From Planctomycetota bacterium (GTDB lineage Bacteria; Planctomycetota; UBA8108; UBA1146; JAJFFE01): DNA of 7,352 bases. The translations under genes were made by a program, and so were the position numbers. How positions within the stretch are numbered: position 1 is the stretch's first letter; every line of letters starts with the position of its first letter. The stretch covers positions 1-7,352 of the forward strand of contig JAGQRC010000165.1 in the NCBI GenBank assembly GCA_020425835.1, written 5' to 3'. This document shows positions 5,580 through 7,352 of this stretch, piece after piece. The notes beneath the pieces were generated by a model. It did not search any database. It was not told the DNA's origin and was given only the letters and a program-made list of their open reading frames with translations.

Positions 5580-7352
5580 TCACGGGCCCCGATGCGTCGA
5601 CCGGATGAGCTCTCCCGCCGCATCGAACACCAGGACCATCGCCTGGCGAGAGGGTGCCGAGACGAGGTGAGAGCGCCCCCGCACTCCCAACGTGACTCCG
5701 GTCGCCCGATGACCTTCGTTCACGATGACCACCCACGTGCTGCTCGCGAACTCGAGCGCACGGACCAACAGCGCGGGGGACGGCGGAGCGACCGAGATCG
5801 CGGGCTCGACCCCAGCGACTCGGAGCGCCTCCCGATACACCTGTCGTCGCAGCGTGTCCTCGAGCGCGAGCTCCAACGGTAGCGCACAGTGCATCTGCTG
5901 GCCTCGTCCGCGCTCGCGGATCACCACGAGTTCCTCCCGCTGAGCGGCACGCACCGATTCGATGTCGTCGAGAGTGTGATGAAGGGTCGCGATCGATCCG
6001 TCGCCGAGGTCGACCGTCTCGATCGACGCCAGTTCTCGGTCGAGCCCACCCCACCGCTCGGCGGGCCGTCCCGCGTCGTCGGCCTCACCGAAGCCCGAGC
6101 CGAGCAATACTGCTCCGCGGTCGACGGCGTCGGTGAGGTCGCGCCACGCCGCGTCGGCGATGCCGGAGCACGACGGGAGGATGATCAGGCCGTAGCGCGG
6201 GGCACCAAGGTCGTCGACCAACGCTCCGGCCGTCCGGTACTCGGGCACTACTTGCACGGCGACGTGGAGCTCCCGACCGAACAGCTCCATTGTCCGTTTG
6301 GCGCGATCCACCTGACGTCCGCGCGCTCCGACGTGGTCCGAGTACGGGAGGATCAGCGCGACGCGCGGCGGTCGGAGACCGGTGGCCGCCACGACCGGGT
6401 CCCTGAAGAACCGCGCGAAGCGCCGCCACTCGACGTGCTCCGGCTTGTAGCTCCCATCCACCCGGCGCAGCCCGATCGCCACCTCGTTGTCGGAGTCCAT
6501 GGTGGGGTTGACGTGGTAGCACCAGTCGATGACTCCGAACGCTCCGGCCGCGAAGGAGTAGCCGATCTTGCGGCTCAGCAGCTCGGCGGCAGTCGAGGGG
6601 CGACGGAACGCCTCACCCGAGAGCGCCTCGCGGTTCATGATGCCGGTTTCGCTGACGAGGAGCGGTCGGTCGGGGGCCTTCGCGAAGACCCCGTCGAAAT
6701 AGAGCGCATCGTTGAACCACCAACTGTGGATCGAGGTGAAGTCCACGACGTCGGCGTGGAAGAGAGGGTGCGGCCGCTCGAGCAATCCCCCTTCGTCCTG
6801 CCCCACCGTGACCGGTGCGTTCGATCCGGCAGCGCGCACCGCGCGCGTCATGGCACGGACCCAGTCGACGAACGCGTCCTGAGAGAAGTGGACCCATTCC
6901 TTCGCGCGGTAGGGGCGGTGCTCGGCGAAGACGGGGCGATCGGCGAAGTCATCGTCGACCGGCAGTCCGATCGGCTCGTCCGGTCGGAGCCGCCACCGCG
7001 ATCGGACTTCCGCCTCCCAGCCGCCGGGCGCGTCCGCGTAACGCTGCTCGAGCCATGTCCGGAAGGCGCGCTCCTCGTACGGATCCCCGTGCGGCCGGGC
7101 CTGCCACAGCTTGTCGGGAGACGCGAAGGAGGGCTCGTTGATGAAGTCCCAGAGGATCTCCTTCGCCTCCGCGAACCGGCTGGCGATCGCGCCGACGTAG
7201 GCCTCCTGTGCCTCGCGAGAGCGAGGGTCGAAGTAGGGACTCGCCCCGCCGAAGCTCTCCGGAACGAAGGCGAAGAAGGTGAAGAGCACCGGAATGTCGT
7301 GACGACGGGCCGTGAGGTAGTACGCCTCGAGGTTTCGGAGAAAGGCCTCATC
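5580..7352 (-). CDS. Clan GH-A glycoside hydrolase, GH42/GH5-like (5' end beyond window)
   Basis: 590 codons are visible and the frame is open to the right edge, so the true start and any signal peptide are outside. It should be a retaining glycosidase acting on a beta-linked sugar or polysaccharide; the substrate is unknown. Numbering from the GTG at 7289, WDFINEPS (47-54) supplies the acid/base Glu52, and LLVSETG (210-216) the nucleophile Glu214, the expected spacing for a TIM-barrel clan GH-A enzyme. FRTWLEQRYAD (76-86) resembles the insertion of GH42 beta-galactosidases. HSWWFND (188-194) and IDWCYHV (254-260) supply aromatic residues likely near the active site. Residues about 308-400 (VALILPYSDH, YGLIILPS) resemble the Rossmann-like trimerisation domain of GH42, and a beta-rich tail ends at 569. 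Assignment to GH42 over GH5 is uncertain. The following gene, cheA, is 205 bases away and probably independent. The stop is TGA. Confidence 0.85.
   Translation of the reverse strand, partial: DEAFLRNLEAYYLTARRHDIPVLFTFFAFVPESFGGASPYFDPRSREAQEAYVGAIASRFAEAKEILWDFINEPSFASPDKLWQARPHGDPYEERAFRTWLEQRYADAPGGWEAEVRSRWRLRPDEPIGLPVDDDFADRPVFAEHRPYRAKEWVHFSQDAFVDWVRAMTRAVRAAGSNAPVTVGQDEGGLLERPHPLFHADVVDFTSIHSWWFNDALYFDGVFAKAPDRPLLVSETGIMNREALSGEAFRRPSTAAELLSRKIGYSFAAGAFGVIDWCYHVNPTMDSDNEVAIGLRRVDGSYKPEHVEWRRFARFFRDPVVAATGLRPPRVALILPYSDHVGARGRQVDRAKRTMELFGRELHVAVQVVPEYRTAGALVDDLGAPRYGLIILPSCSGIADAAWRDLTDAVDRGAVLLGSGFGEADDAGRPAERWGGLDRELASIETVDLGDGSIATLHHTLDDIESVRAAQREELVVIRERGRGQQMHCALPLELALEDTLRRQVYREALRVAGVEPAISVAPPSPALLVRALEFASSTWVVIVNEGHRATGVTLGVRGRSHLVSAPSRQAMVLVFDAAGELIRSTHRGP

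Noticed and set aside
4685..5608. A 307-codon plus-strand frame opposite the CheA N-terminus
   Set aside because: It is antisense to the well-conserved HPt domain and ends in Arg-rich sequence with no recognisable motif.

Overview
The window is GC-rich (about two thirds G+C by eye) and densely coding, and every convincing gene lies on the minus strand, so it reads from right to left. The chemotaxis genes, a membrane-inserted or exported Pro-rich protein and the GC-rich codon use point to a free-living, probably Gram-negative-type environmental bacterium. The style resembles Myxococcota, Planctomycetota or related high-GC phyla, but this is an impression and no marker gene here settles it. No rRNA, tRNA, mobile element or CRISPR array was seen.

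Layout in transcription order: (1) 7352-5580, a 5'-truncated clan GH-A glycoside hydrolase with both catalytic glutamates, a GH42-like insertion and a Rossmann-like middle domain. (2) 5579-5375, an intergenic leader with a weak sigma-28-like box. (3) 5374-3071, the chemotaxis histidine kinase CheA, which lacks a recognisable P2 domain and carries two CheW-like domains in tandem at its C-terminus. (4) 3074-2637, the coupling protein CheW, joined to cheA by a 4-base ATGA overlap. (5) 2547-1657, an alpha/beta hydrolase with a complete Ser-Asp-His triad. (6) 1656-1399, a spacer with a candidate promoter and a possible 40-codon gene. (7) 1398-256, an unrecognised protein with one hydrophobic signal or anchor segment, five perfect ERIGPAP heptads, a long disordered linker and a charged C-terminal domain. 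(8) 255-1, where no gene is established.

CheA and CheW form an obvious functional pair: the kinase and its receptor-coupling adaptor. Receptors, CheY, CheR and CheB are not in the window. The hydrolases on either side have no evident link to chemotaxis. The least explained part is the left third: a putative tiny ORF ending in an ATGA overlap with the gene for the repeat-bearing exported or anchored protein, behind its own plausible promoter. I see no firm evidence of a wholly new defence or mobile system here.
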